A DNA stretch of 64,000 bases from Acanthosepion lycidas (Eukaryota > Mollusca > Cephalopoda > Sepiida > Sepiidae). A program made the translations under genes and the position numbers. The notes beneath the pieces are model-generated. The model did no database searches. It had not been told where the DNA came from and saw nothing but the letters and a program-made list of their open reading frames with translations. Numbering within the stretch: position 1 is the first letter of the stretch; the number at the start of each line of letters is the position of its first letter. Shown here one piece after another: positions 15,801 to 28,873 of this stretch. Location of the stretch: assembly GCA_963932145.1 (NCBI GenBank), contig OZ010595.1:81214752-81278751 (forward strand). The letters are read 5' to 3'.

Positions 15801-18800
15801 TTAACCAATATTCCTTGTTTCGCTTCTTTTTTCGAACATTCCTTGTTCTGTTTCCAGTAACGAACTTACTTGTTCCGATTCTTTTGACGAACATTCTTTG
15901 TTCCGCTTGATTTAAAGAACATTCCTTGTTTTGATTCTTTTAACCAATATTCCTTGTTTCGCTTCTTTTTTCGAACATTCCTTGTTCTGTTTCCAGTAAC
16001 GAACTTACTTGTTCCGATTCTTTTGACGAACATTCTCTGTTCCGATTCATTTAACGAACATTCCTTGTTCTGATTCTTTTAACCAATATTCCTTGTTTCG
16101 CTTCTTTTTTCGAACATTCCTTGTTCTGTTTCCAGTAACGAACTTACTTGTTCCGATTCTTTTGACGAACATTCTCTGTTCCGATTCATTTAACGAACAT
16201 TCCTTGTTTTGATTCTTTTAACCAATATTCCTTGTTTCGCTTCTTTTTTCGAACATTCCTTGTTCTGTTTCCAGTAACGAACTTACTTGTTCCGATTCTT
16301 TTGACGAACATTCTCTGTTCCGATTCATTTAACGAACATTCCTTGTTCTGATTTTTTTAACCAATATTCCTTGTTTCTCTTCTTTTTTCGAACATTCCTT
16401 GTTCTGTTTCCAGTAACGAAATTACTTGTACCGATTCTTTTGACGAACATTCTCTATTCCGATTCATTTAACGAACATTCCTTGTTCTGATTTTTTTAAC
16501 CAATATTCCTTGTTTCGCTTCTTTTTTCGAACATTCGTTGTTCTGTTTCCAGTAACGAACTTACTTGTTCCGATTCTTTTGACGAACATTCTCTGTTCCG
16601 ATTCATTTAACGAACATTCCTTGTTCAGATTCTTTTAAGCAATATTCCTTGTTTCTCTTCTTTTTTCGAACATTCCTTGTTCTGTTTCCAGTAACGAACT
16701 TACTTGTTCCGATTCTTTTGACGTACATTCTCTATTCCGATTCATTTAACGAACATTCCTTGTTCTGATTCTTTTAACCAATATTCCTTGTTTCGCTTCT
16801 TTTTTCGAATATTCCTTGTTCTGTTTCCAGTAACGAACTTACTTGTTCCGATTCTTTTGAAGAACATTCTCTGTTCCGATTCATTTAACGAACATTCCTT
16901 GTTCTGATTCTTTTAACCAATATTCCTTGTTTCGCTTCTTTTTTCGAACATTCCTTGTTCTGTTTCCAGTAACGAACTTACTTGTTCCGATTCTTTTGAC
17001 GAACATTCTCTGTTCCGATTCATTTAACGAACATTCCTTGTTCTGATTCTTTTAACCAATATTCCTTGTTTCGCTTCTTTTTTCGAACATTCCTTGTTCT
17101 GTTTCCAGTAACGAACTTACTTGTTCCGATTCTTTTGACGAACATTCTCTGTTCCGATTCATTTAACGAACATTCCTTGTTCTGATTTTTTTAACCAATA
17201 TTCCTTGTTTCTATTCTTTTTTCGAACATTCCTTGTTCTGTTCCCAGTAACGAACTTACTTGTTCCGATTCTTTTGACGAACATTCTCTATTCCGATTCA
17301 TTTAACGAACATTCCTTGTTCTGATTTTTTTAACCAATATTCCTTGTTTCGCTTGTTTTTTCGAACATTCGTTGTTCTGTTTCCAGTAACGAACTTACTT
17401 GTTCCGATTCTTTTGACGAACATTCTCTGTTCCGATTCATTTAACGAACATTCCTTGTTCTGATTCTTTTAACCAACATTCCTTGTTTCGCTTCTTTTTT
17501 CGAACATTCCTTGTTCTGTTTCCAGTAACGAACTTACTTGTTCCGATTCTTTTGACGAACATTCTCAGTTCCGATTCATTTAACGAACATTCCTTGTTTT
17601 GATTCTTTTAACCAATATTCCTTGTTTCGCTTCTTTATTCGAACATTCCTTGTTCTGTTTCCAGTAACGAACTTACTTGTTCCGATTCTTTTGACGAACA
17701 TTCTCTGTTCCGATTCATTTAACGAACATTCCTTGTTCTGATTTTTTTAACCAATATTCCTTGTTTCTCTTCTTTTTTCGAACATTCCTTGTTCTGTTTC
17801 CAGTAACGAAATTACTTGTACCGATTCTTTTGACGAACATTCTCTATTCCGATTCATTTAACGAACATTCCTTGTTCTGATTTTTTTAACCAATATTCCT
17901 TGTTTCGCTTCTTTTTTCGAACATTCGTTGTTCTGTTTCCAGTAACGAACTTACTTGTTCCGATTCTTTTGACGAACATTCTCTGTTCCGATTCATTTAA
18001 CGAACATTCCTTGTTCAGATTCTTTTAAGCAATATTCCTTGTTTCTCTTCTTTTTTCGAACATTCCTTGTTCTGTTTCCAGTAACGAACTTACTTGTTCC
18101 GATTCTTTTGACGTACATTCTCTATTCCGATTCATTTAACGAACATTCCTTGTTCTGATTCTTTTAACCAATATTCCTTGTTTCGCTTCTTTTTTCGAAT
18201 ATTCCTTGTTCTGTTTCCAGTAACGAACTTACTTGTTCCGATTCTTTTGAAGAACATTCTCTGTTCCGATTCATTTAACGAACATTCCTTGTTCTGATTC
18301 TTTTAACCAATATTCCTTGTTTCGCTTCTTTTTTCGAACATTCCTTGTTCTGTTTCCAGTAACGAACTTACTTGTTCCGATTCTTTTGACGAACATTCTC
18401 TGTTCCGATTCATTTAACGAACATTCCTTGTTCTGATTCTTTTAACCAATATTCCTTGTTTCGCTTCTTTTTTCGAACATTCCTTGTTCTGTTTCCAGTA
18501 ACGAACTTACTTGTTCCGATTCTTTTGACGAACATTCTTTGTTCCGCTTGATTTAAAGAACATTCCTTGTTTTGATTCTTTTAACCAATATTCTTTGTTT
18601 CGCTTCTTTTTTCGAACATTCCTTGTTCTGTTTCCAGTAACGAACTTACTTGTTCCGATTCTTTTGACGAACATTCTCTGTTCCGATTCATTTAACGAAC
18701 ATTCCTTGTTCTGATTCTTTTAACCAATATTCCTTGTTTCGCTTCTTTTTTCGAACATTCCTTGTTCTGTTTCCAGTAACGAACTTACTTGTTCCGATTC

Positions 18801-19715
18801 TTTTGACGAACATTCTCTGTTCCGATTCATTTAACGAACATTCCTTGTTTTGATTCTTTTAACCAATATTCCTTGTTTCGCTTCTTTTTTCGAACATTCC
18901 TTGTTCTGTTTCCAGTAACGAACTTACTTGTTCCGATTCTTTTGCCGAACATTCTCTGTTCCGATTCATTTAACGAACATTCCTTGTTCTGATTTTTTTA
19001 ACCAATATTCCTTGTTTCTCTTCTTTTTTCGAACATTCCTTGTTCTGTTTCCAGTAACGAACTTACTTGTTCCGATTCTTTTGACGAACATTCTCTATTC
19101 CGATTCATTTAACGAACATTCCTTGTTCTGATTTTTTTAACCAATATTCCTTGTTTCGCTTGTTTTTTCGAACATTCGTTGTTCTGTTTCCAGTAACGAA
19201 CTTACTTGTTCCGATTCTTTTGACGAACATTCTCTGTTCCGATTCATTTAACGAACATTCCTTGTTCTGATTCTTTTAACCAATATTCCTTGTTTCGCTT
19301 CTTTTTTCGAACATTCCTTGTTCTGTTTCCAGTAACGAACTTACTTGTTCCGATTCTTTTGACGAACATTCTCTGTTCCGATTCATTTAACGAACATTCC
19401 TTGTTCTGATTCTTTTAAGCAATATTGCTTGTTTCTTTTCTTTTTTCGATCATTCCTTGTTCTGTTTCCAGTAACGAACTTACTTGTTCCGATTCTTTTG
19501 ACGTACATTCTCTATTCCGATTCATTTAACGAACATTCCTTGTTCTGATTTTTTTAACCAATATTCCTTGTTTCGCTTCTTTTTTCGAACATTCCTTGTT
19601 CTGTTTCCAGTAACGAACTTACTTGTTCCGATTCTTTTGACGAACATTCTCTGTTCCGATTCATTTAACGAACATTCCTTGTTCTGATTCTTTTAAGCAA
19701 TATTCCTTGTTTCTC
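6870..19715. repeat. 4.5-kb satellite block duplicated at a lag of 8340 bp (60 units)
   Basis: About 6870-11375 matches 15210-19715. Shared rare variants fall exactly 8340 bp apart: GATTTAAAGAAC at 7568/15908, AACCAACATTCC at 9131/17471, and the TTGCTTGTTTC plus TTTCGATCATTCC pair near 11085/19425. Private differences show that some time has passed, for example TTACTTGTTC near 7221 and AGTAAGGAAC near 8211 in the left copy. Outside the bounds the variant order no longer matches. Confidence 0.85.
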
Positions 19716-20699
19716 TTCTTTTTTCGAACATTCCTTGTTCTGTTTCCAGTAACGAACTTACTTGTTCCGATTCTTTTGACGTACATTCTCTATTCCGATT
19801 CATTTAACGAACATTCCTTGTTCTGATTTTTTTAAGCAATATTCCTTGTTTATCTTCTTTTTTCGAACATTCCTTGTTCTGTTTCCAGTAACGAACTTAC
19901 TTGTTCCGATTCTTTTGACGTACATTCTCTATTCCGATTCATTTAACGAACATTCCTTGTTCTGATTTTTTTAACCAATATTCCTTGTTTCGCTTCTTTT
20001 TTCGAACATTCCTTGTTCTGTTTGCAGTAACGAATTTACTTGTTCCGATTCTTTTGACGAACATTCTCTGTTCCGATTCATTTAACGAACATTCCTTGTT
20101 CTGATTCTTTTAAGCAATATTCCTTGTTTCTCTTCTTTTTTCGAACATTCCTTGTTCTGTTTCCAGTAACGAACTTACTTGTTCCGATTCTTTTGACGAA
20201 CATTCTCTGTTCCGATTCATTTAACGAACATTCCTTGTTCTGATTCTTTTAAGCAATATTCCTTGTTTCTCTTCTTTTTTCGAACATTCCTTGTTCTGTT
20301 TCCAGTAACGAACTTACTTGTTCCGATTCTTTTGACGTACATTCTCTATTCCGATTCATTTAACGAACATTCCTTGTTCTGATTTTTTTAACCAATATTC
20401 CTTGTTTCGCTTCTTTTTTCGAACATTCCTTGTTCTGTTTCCAGTAATGAACTTACTTGTTCCGATTCTTTTGACGAACATTCTCTGTTCCGATTCATTT
20501 AACGAACATTCCTTGTTCTGATTCTTTTAACCAATATTCCTTGTTTCGCTTCTTTTTTCGAACATTCCTTGTTCTGTTTCCAGTAACGAACTTACTTGTT
20601 CCGATTCTTTTGACGAACATTCTCTGTTCCGATTCATTTAACGAACATTCCTTGTTCTGATTCTTTTAAGCAATATTCCTTGTTTCACTTCTTTTTTCG

Positions 20700-23600
20700 A
20701 ACATTCCTTGTTCTGTTTCCAGTAAAGAACTTACTTGTTCCGATTCTTTTGACGTACATTCTCTATTCCGATTCATTTAACGAACATTCCTTGTTCTGAT
20801 TTTTTTAACCAATATTCCTTGTTTCGCTTCTTTTTTCGAACATTCCTTCTTCTGTTTCCAGTAACGAACTTACTTGTTCCGATTCTTTTGACGAACATTC
20901 TCTGTTCCGATTCATTTAACGAACATTCCTTGTTCTGATTCTTTTAACCAATATTCCTTGTTTCGCTTCTTTTTTCGAACATTCCTTGTTCTGTTTCCAG
21001 TAACGAACTTACTTGTTCCGATTCTTTTGACGAACATTCTATATTCCGATTCATTTAACGAACATTCCTTGTTCTGATTCTTTTAAGCAATATTCCTTGT
21101 TTCTCTTCTTTTTTCGAACATTCTTGTTCTGTTTCCAGTAACGAACTTACTTGTTCCGATTCTTTTGACGAACATTCTCTGTTCCGATTCATTTAACGAA
21201 CATTCCTTGTTCTGATTCTTTTAAGCAATATTCCTTGTTTCTCTTCTTTTTTCGAATATTCCTTGTTCTGTTTCCAGTAACGAACTTACTTGTTCCGATT
21301 CTTTTGACGAACATTCTCTATTCCGATTAATTTAACGAACATTCCTTGTTCTGTTTTTTTTAACCAATATTCCTTGTTTCGCTTCTTTTTTCGAACATTC
21401 CTTGTTCTGTTTCCAGTAACGAACTTACTTGTTCCGATTCTTTTGACGAACATTCTCTGTTCCGATTCATTTAACGAACATTCCTTGTTCTGTTTTTTTT
21501 AACCAATATTCCTTGTTTCGCTTCTTTTTTCGAACATTCCTTGTTCTGTTTCCAGTAACGAACTTACTTGTTCCGATTCTTTTGACGAACATTCTCTGTT
21601 CCGATTCATTTAACGAACATTCCTTGTTCTGATTCTTTTAAGCAATATTCCTTGTTTCTCTTCTTTTTTCGAACATACCTTGTTCTGTTTCCAGTAACGA
21701 ACTTACTTGTTCCGATTCTTTTGACGAACATTCCTTGTTCTGATTTTTTTAACCAATATTCCTTGTTTCGCTTCTTTTTTCGTACATTCCTTGTTCTGTT
21801 TCCTGTAACGAATTACTTGTTCCGATTCTTTTGACGAACATTCTCTCTTCCGATTCATTTAACGAACATTCCTTGTTCTGATTCTTTTAAGCAATATTCC
21901 TTGTTTCTCTTCTTTTTTCGAACATTCCTTGTTCTGTTTCCAGTAACGAACTTACTTGTTCCGATTCTTTTGACGTACATTCTCTATTCCGATTCATTTA
22001 ACGAACATTCCTTGTTCTGATTCTTTTAAGCAATATTCCTTGTTTCTCTTCTTTTTTCGAACATTCCTTGTTCTGTTTCCAGTAACGAACTTACTTGTTC
22101 CGATTCTTTTGACGTACATTCTCTATTCCGATTCATTTAACGAACATTCCTTGTTCTGATTTTTTTAACCAATATTCCTTGTTTCGCTTCTTTTTTCGAA
22201 CATTCCTTGTTCTGTTTCCAGTAACGAACTTACTTGTTCCGATTCTTTTGACGAACATTCTCTGTTCCGATTCATTTAACGAACATTCCTTGTTCTGATT
22301 CTTTTAACCAATATTCCTTGTTTCGCTTCTTTTTTCGAACATTCCTTGTTCTGTTTCCAGTAACGAACTTACTTGTTCCGATTCTTTTGACGAACATTCT
22401 CTGTTCCGATTCATTTAACGAACATTCCTTGTTCTGATTCTTTTAAGCAATATTCCTTGTTTCTCTTCTTTTTTCGAACATTCCTTGTTCTGTTTCCAGT
22501 AACGAACTTACTTGTTCCGATTCTTTTGACGAACATTCTCTGTTCCGATTCATTTAACGAACATTCCTTGTTCTGATTCTTTTAAGCAATATTCCTTGTT
22601 TCACTTCTTTTTTCGAACATTCCTTGTTCTGTTTCCAGTAAAGAACTTACTTGTTCCGATTCTTTTGACGTACATTCTCTATTCCGATTCATTTAACGAT
22701 CATTCCTTGTTCTGATTTTTTTAACCAATATTCCTTGTTTCGCTTCTTTTTTCGAACATTCCTTGTTCTGTTTCCAGTAACGAACTTACTTGTTCCGATT
22801 CTTTTGACGAACATTCTCTGTTCCGATTCATTTAACGAACATTCCTTGTTCTGATTCTTTTAACCAATATTCCTTGTTTCGCTTCTTTTTTCGAACATTC
22901 CTTGTTCTGTTTCCAGTAACGAACTTACTTGTTCGGATTCTTTTGACGAACATTCTATATTCCGATTCATTTAACGAACATTCCTTGTTCTGATTCTTTT
23001 AAGCAATATTCCTTGTTTCTCTTCTTTTTTCGAACATTCTTGTTCTGTTTCCAGTAACGAACTTACTTGTTCCGATTCTTTTGACGAACATTCTCTGTTC
23101 CGATTCATTTAACGAACATTCCTTGTTCTGATTCTTTTAAGCAATATTCCTTGTTTCTCTTCTTTTTTCGAATATTCCTTGTTCTGTTTCCAGTAACGAA
23201 CTTACTTGTTCCGATTCTTTTGACAAACATTCTCTATTCCGATTCATTTAACGAACATTCCTTGTTCTGTTTTTTTTAACCAATATTCCTTGTTTCGCTT
23301 CTTTTTTCGAACATTCCTTGTTCTGTTTCCAGTAACGAACTTACTTGTTCCGATTCTTTTGACGAACATTCTCTGTTCCGATTCATTTAACGAACATTCC
23401 TTGTTCTGTTTTTTTTAACCAATATTCCTTGTTTCGCTTCTTTTTTCGAACATTCCTTGTTCTGTTTCCAGTAACGAACTTACTTGTTCCGATTCTTTTG
23501 ACGAACATTCTCTGTTCCGATTCATTTAACGAACATTCCTTGTTCTGATTCTTTTAAGCAATATTCCTTGTTTCTCTTCTTTTTTCGAACATTCTTGTTC

Positions 23601-25600
23601 TGTTTCCAGTAACGAACTTACTTGTTCCGATTCTTTTGACGAACATTCTCTGTTCCGATTCATTTAACGAACATTCCTTGTTCTGATTCTTTTAAGCAAT
23701 ATTCCTTGTTTCTCTTCTTTTTTCGAATATTCCTTGTTCTGTTTCCAGTAACGAACTTACTTGTTCCGATTCTTTTGACGAACATTCTCTATTCCGATTC
23801 ATTTAACGAACATTCCTTGTTCTGTTTTTTTTAACCAATATTCCTTGTTTCGCTTCTTTTTTCGAACATTCCTTGTTCTGTTTCCAGTAACGAACTTACT
23901 TGTTCCGATTCTTTTGACGAACATTCTCTGTTCCGATTCATTTAACGAACATTCCTTGTTCTGATTCTTTTAAGCAATATTCCTTGTTTCTCTTCTTTTT
24001 TCGAACATTCCTTGTTCTGTTTCCAGTAACGAACTTACTTGTTCCGATTCTTTTGACGAACATTCTCTATTCCGATTCATTTTACGAACATTCCTTGTTC
24101 TGATTTTTTTAACCAATATTCCTTGTTTCGCTTCTTTTTTCGAACATTCCTTGTTCTGTTTCCAGTAACGAACTTACTTGTTCCGATTCTTTTGACGAAC
24201 ATTCTCTCTTCCGATTCATTTAACGAACATTCCTTGTTCTGTTTCTTTTAAGCAATATTCCTTGTTTCTCTTCTTTTTTCGAACATTCCTTGTTCTGTTT
24301 CCAGTAACGAACTTACTTGTTCCGATTCTTTTGACGTACATTCTCTATTCCGATTCATTTAACGAACATTCCTTGTTCTGATTTTTTTAACCAATATTCC
24401 TTGTTTCGCTTCTTTTTTCGAACATTCCTTGTTCTGTTTCCAGTAACGAACTTACTTGTTCCGATTCTTTTGACGAACATTCTCTGTTCCGATTCATTTA
24501 ACGAACATTCCTTGTTCTGATTCTTTTAAGCAATATTCCTTGTTTCTCTTCTGTTTTCGAACATTCCTTGTTCTGTTTCCAGTAACGAACTTACTTGTTC
24601 CGATTCTTTTGACGTACACTCTCTATTCCGATTCATTTAACGAACATTCCTTGTTCTGATTCTTTTAAGCAATATTCCTTGTTTCTCTTCTTTTTTCGAA
24701 CATTCCTTGTTCTGTTTCCAGTAACGAACTTACTTGTTCCGATTCTTTTGACGTACATTCTCTATTCCGATTCATTTAACGAACATTCCTTGTTCTGATT
24801 TTTTTAACCAATATTCCTTGTTTCGCTTCTTTTTTCGAACATTCCTTGTTCTGTTTCCAGTAACGAACTTACTTGTTCCGATTCTTTTGACGAACATTCT
24901 CTGTTCCGACTCATTTAACGAACATTCCTTGTTCTGATTCTTTTAAGCAATATTCCTTGTTTCTCTTCTTTTTTCGAACATTCCTTGTTCTGTTTCCAGT
25001 AACGAACTTACTTGTTCCGATTCTTTTGACGAACATTCTCTGTTCCGATTCATTTAACGAACATTCCTTGTTCTGATTCTTTTAAGCAATATTCCTTGTT
25101 TCTCTTCTTTTTTCGAACATTCCTTGTTCTGTTTCCAGTAACGAAATTACTTGTTCCGATTCTTTTGACGTACATTCTCTATTCCGATTCATTTAACGAA
25201 CATTCCTTGTTCTGATTTTTTTAACCAATATTCCTTGTTTCGCTTCTTTTTTCGAACATTCCTTGTTCTGTTTCCAGTAACGAACTGACTTGTTCCGATT
25301 CTTTTGACGAACATTCTCTGTTCCGATTCATTTAACGAACATTCCTTGTTCTGATTCTTTTAACCAATATTCCTTGTTTCGCTTCTTTTTTCGAACATTC
25401 CTTGTTCTGTTTCCAGTAACGAACTTACTTGTTCCGATTCTTTTGACGAACATTCTATATTCCGATTCATTTAACGAACATTCCTTGTTCTGATTCTTTT
25501 AAGCAATATTCCTTGTTTCTCTTCTTTTTTCGAACATTCTTGTTCTGTTTCCAGTAACGAACTTACTTGTTCCGATTCTTTTGACGAACATTCTCTGTTC
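20700..25600. repeat. Satellite sub-block repeated with a shared 1-bp deletion
   Basis: The variant AGTAAAGAAC occurs at 20721 and 22637, 1916 bp apart. That equals 14 units less 30 bp, explained by one lost 28-mer near 21731 and two single-base deletions. A one-base deletion giving GAACATTCTTGTTCTG marks four units, with ATTCT at 21120, 23036, 23591 and 25536. Their spacings are 1916, 555 (4 units -1) and 1945 (14 units -1). Three of these lie after an ATATTCCG variant (near 21041, 22957, 25455). Indels are far commoner here than left of 19.7 kb. Confidence 0.8.
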
Positions 25601-28600
25601 CGATTCATTTAACGAACATTCCTTGTTCTGATTCTTTTAACCAATATTCCTTGTTTCGCTTCTTTTTTCGAACATTCCTTGTTCTGTTTCCAGTAACGAA
25701 CTTACTTGTTCCGATTCTTTTGACGAACATTCTCTGTTCCGATTCATTTGACGAACATTCCTTGTTCTGATTCCTTTAACCAATATTCCTTGTTTCGCTT
25801 CTTTTTTCGAACATTCCTTGTTCTGTTTCCAGTAACGAACTTACTTGTTCCGATTCTTTTGACGAACATTCTCTGTTCCGATTCATTTAACGAACATTCC
25901 TTGTTCTGATTCTTTTAAGCAATATTCCTTGTTTCTCTTCTTTTTTCGAACATTCCTTGTTCTGTTTCCAGTAACGAACTTACTTGTTCCGATTCTTTTG
26001 ACGAACATTCTCTATTCCGATTCATTTAACGAACATTCCTTGTTCTGATTTTTTTAACCAATATTCCTTGTTTCGCTTCTTTTTTCGAACATTCCTTGTT
26101 CTGTTTCCAGTAACGAACTTACTTGTTCCGATTCTTTTGACGAACATTCTCTGTTCCGATTCATTTAACGAACATTTCTTGTTCTGATTCTTTTAACCAA
26201 TATTCCTTGTTTCGCTTCTTTTTTCGAACATTCCTTGTTCTGTTTCCAGTAACGAACTTACTTGTTCCGATTCTTTTGACGAACATTCTCTGTTCCGATT
26301 CATATAACGAACATTCCTTGTTCTGATTCTTTTAACCAATATTCCTTGTTTCGCTTCTTTTTTCGAACATTCCTTGTTCTGTTTCCAGTAACGAACTTAC
26401 TTGTTCCGATTCTTTTGACGAACATTCTCTGTTCCGATTCATTTAACGAACATTCCTTGTTTTGATTCTTTTAACCAATATTCCTTGTTTCGCTTCTTTT
26501 TTCGAACATTCCTTGTTCTGTTTCCAGTAACGAACTTACTTGTTCCGATTCTTTTGACGAACATTCTCTGTTCCGATTCATTTAACGAACATTCCTTGTT
26601 CTGATTCTTTTAAGCAATATTCCTTGTTTCGCTTCTTTTTTCGAACATTCCTTGTTCTGTTTCCAGTAACGAACTTACTTGTTCCGATTCTTTTGACGAA
26701 CATTCCCTGTTCCGATTCATTTAACGAACATTCCTTGTTTTGATTCTTTTAACCAATATTCCTTGTTTCGCTTCTTTTTTCGAACATTCCTTGTTCTGTT
26801 TCCAGTAACGAACTTACTTGTTCCGATTCTTTTGACGAACATTCTTTGTTCCGATTCATTTAACGAACATTCCTTGTTTTGATTCTTTTAACCAATATTC
26901 CTTGTTTCGCTTCTTTTTTCGAACATTCCTTGTTCTGTTTCCAGTAACGAACTTACTTGTTCCGATTCTTTTGACGAACATTCTCTGTTCCGATTCATTT
27001 AACGAACATTCCTTGTTCTGATTCTTTTAACCAATATTCCTTGTTTCGCTTCTTTTTTCGAACATTCCTTGTTCTGTTTCCAGTAACGAACTTACTTGTT
27101 CCGATTCTTTTGACGAACATTCTCTGTTCCGATTCATTTAACGAACATTCCTTGTTTTGATTCTTTTAACCAATATTCCTTGTTTCGCTTCTTTTTTCGA
27201 ACATTCCTTGTTCTGTTTCCAGTAACGAACTTACTTGTTCCGATTCTTTTGACGAACATTCTCTGTTCCGATTCATTTAACGAACATTCCTTGTTCTGAT
27301 TCTTTTAACCAATATTCCTTGTTTCGCTACTTTTTTCGAACATTCCTTGTTCTGTTTCCAGTAACGAACTTGATCCGATTCTTTTGACGAACATTCTCTG
27401 TTCCGATTCATTTAACGAACATTCCTTGTTTAGATTCTTTTAACCAATATTCCTTGTTTCGCTTCTTTTTTCGAACATTCCTTGTTCTGTTTCCAGTAAC
27501 GAACTTACTTGTTCCGATTCTTTTGACGAACATTCTTTGTTCCGCTTGATTTAACGAACATTCCTTGTTTTGATTCTTTTAACCAATATTCCTTGTTTCG
27601 CTTCTTTTTTCGAACATTCCTTGTTCTGTTTCCAGTAACGAACTTACTTGTTCCGATTCTTTTGACGAACATTCTCTGTTCCGATTCATTTAACGAACAT
27701 TCCTTGTTCTGATTCTTTTAACCAATATTCCTTGTTTCGCTTCTTTTTTCGAACATTCCTTGTTCTGTTTCCAGTAACGAACTTACTTGTTCCGATTCTT
27801 TTGACGAACATTCTCTGTTCCGATTCATTTAACGAACATTCCTTGTTTTGATTCTTTTAACCAATATTCCTTGTTTCGCTTCTTTTTTCGAACATTCCTT
27901 GTTCTGTTTCCAGTAACGAACTTACTTGTTCCGATTCTTTTGACGAACATTCTCTGTTCCGATTCATTTAACGAACATTCCTTGTTCTGATTCTTTTAAG
28001 CAATATTCCTTGTTTCTCTTCTTTTTTCGAACATTCCTTGTTCTGTTTCCAGTAACGAACTTACTTGTTCCGATTCTTTTGACGAACATTCTCAATTCCG
28101 ATTCATTTAACGAACATTCCTTGTTCTGATTTTTTTAACCAATATTCCTTGTTTCGCTTCTTTTTTCGAACATTCCTTGTTCTGTTTCCAGTAACGAACT
28201 TACTTGTTCCGATTCTTTTGACGAACATTCTCTGTTCCGATTCATTTAACGAACATTCCTTGTTCTGATTCTTTTAAGCAATATTCCTTGTTTCTCTTCT
28301 TTTTTCGAACATTCCTTGTTCTGTTTCCAGTAACGAACTTACTTGTTCCGATTCTTTTGACGAACATTCTCTCTTCCGATTCATTTAACGATCATTCCTT
28401 GTTCTGTTTTTTTTAACCAATATTCCTTGTTTCGCTTCTTTTTTCGAACATTCCTTGTTCTGTTTCCAGTAACGAACTTACTTGTTCCGATTCTTTTGAC
28501 GAACATTCTCTGTTCCGATTCATTTAACGAACATTCCTTGTTCTGATTCTTTTAACCAATATTCCTTGTTTCGCTTCTTTTTTCGAACATTCCTTGTTCT

Positions 28601-28873
28601 GTTTCCAGTAACGAACTTACTTGTTCCGATTCTTTTGACGAACATTCTCTGTTCCGATTCATTTAACGAACATTCCTTGTTCTGATTCTTTTAACCAATA
28701 TTCCTTGTTTCGCTTCTTTTTTCGAACATTCCTTGTTCTGTTTCCAGTAACGAACTTACTTGTACCGATTCTTTTGACGAACATTCTCTGTTCCGATTCA
28801 TTTAACGAACATTCCTTGTTCTGATTTTTTTAACCAATATTCCTTGCTTCGCTTCTTTTTTCGAACATTCTCT

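Larger units (their letters stand above)
1..28873. repeat. 139-bp satellite array, about 207 units, five monomers per unit
   Basis: The sequence repeats every 139 bp; for example CTGTTTCCAG recurs at 2, 141 and 280. Each unit splits into five related monomers beginning GTT. Monomer A (27 bp) contains TTTCCAGTAACGAAC. B contains GATTCTTTTGACGAAC, C contains GATTCATTTAACGAAC, D contains TTTTAACCAATATTCC and E contains GCTTCTTTTTTCGAAC, each 28 bp. The consensus unit I counted has 63 T, 33 C, 27 A and 16 G, so it is 35% GC and 69% pyrimidine on this strand. Variant units recur in blocks, so the array has at least three levels: 28 bp, 139 bp and blocks of 5-13 units. 139 is not a multiple of three and stops occur in every frame, so it is not coding. 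The array is open at the left edge and its full length is unknown. No known satellite name is claimed. Confidence 0.98.

Noticed and set aside
1-28873. CRISPR-like regular spacing or a repeat protein gene in the satellite
   Set aside because: There are no unique spacers between repeats. The unit length (139) is not divisible by three and stops occur in all frames. Short open frames at 18928, 21652 and 28802 are chance.
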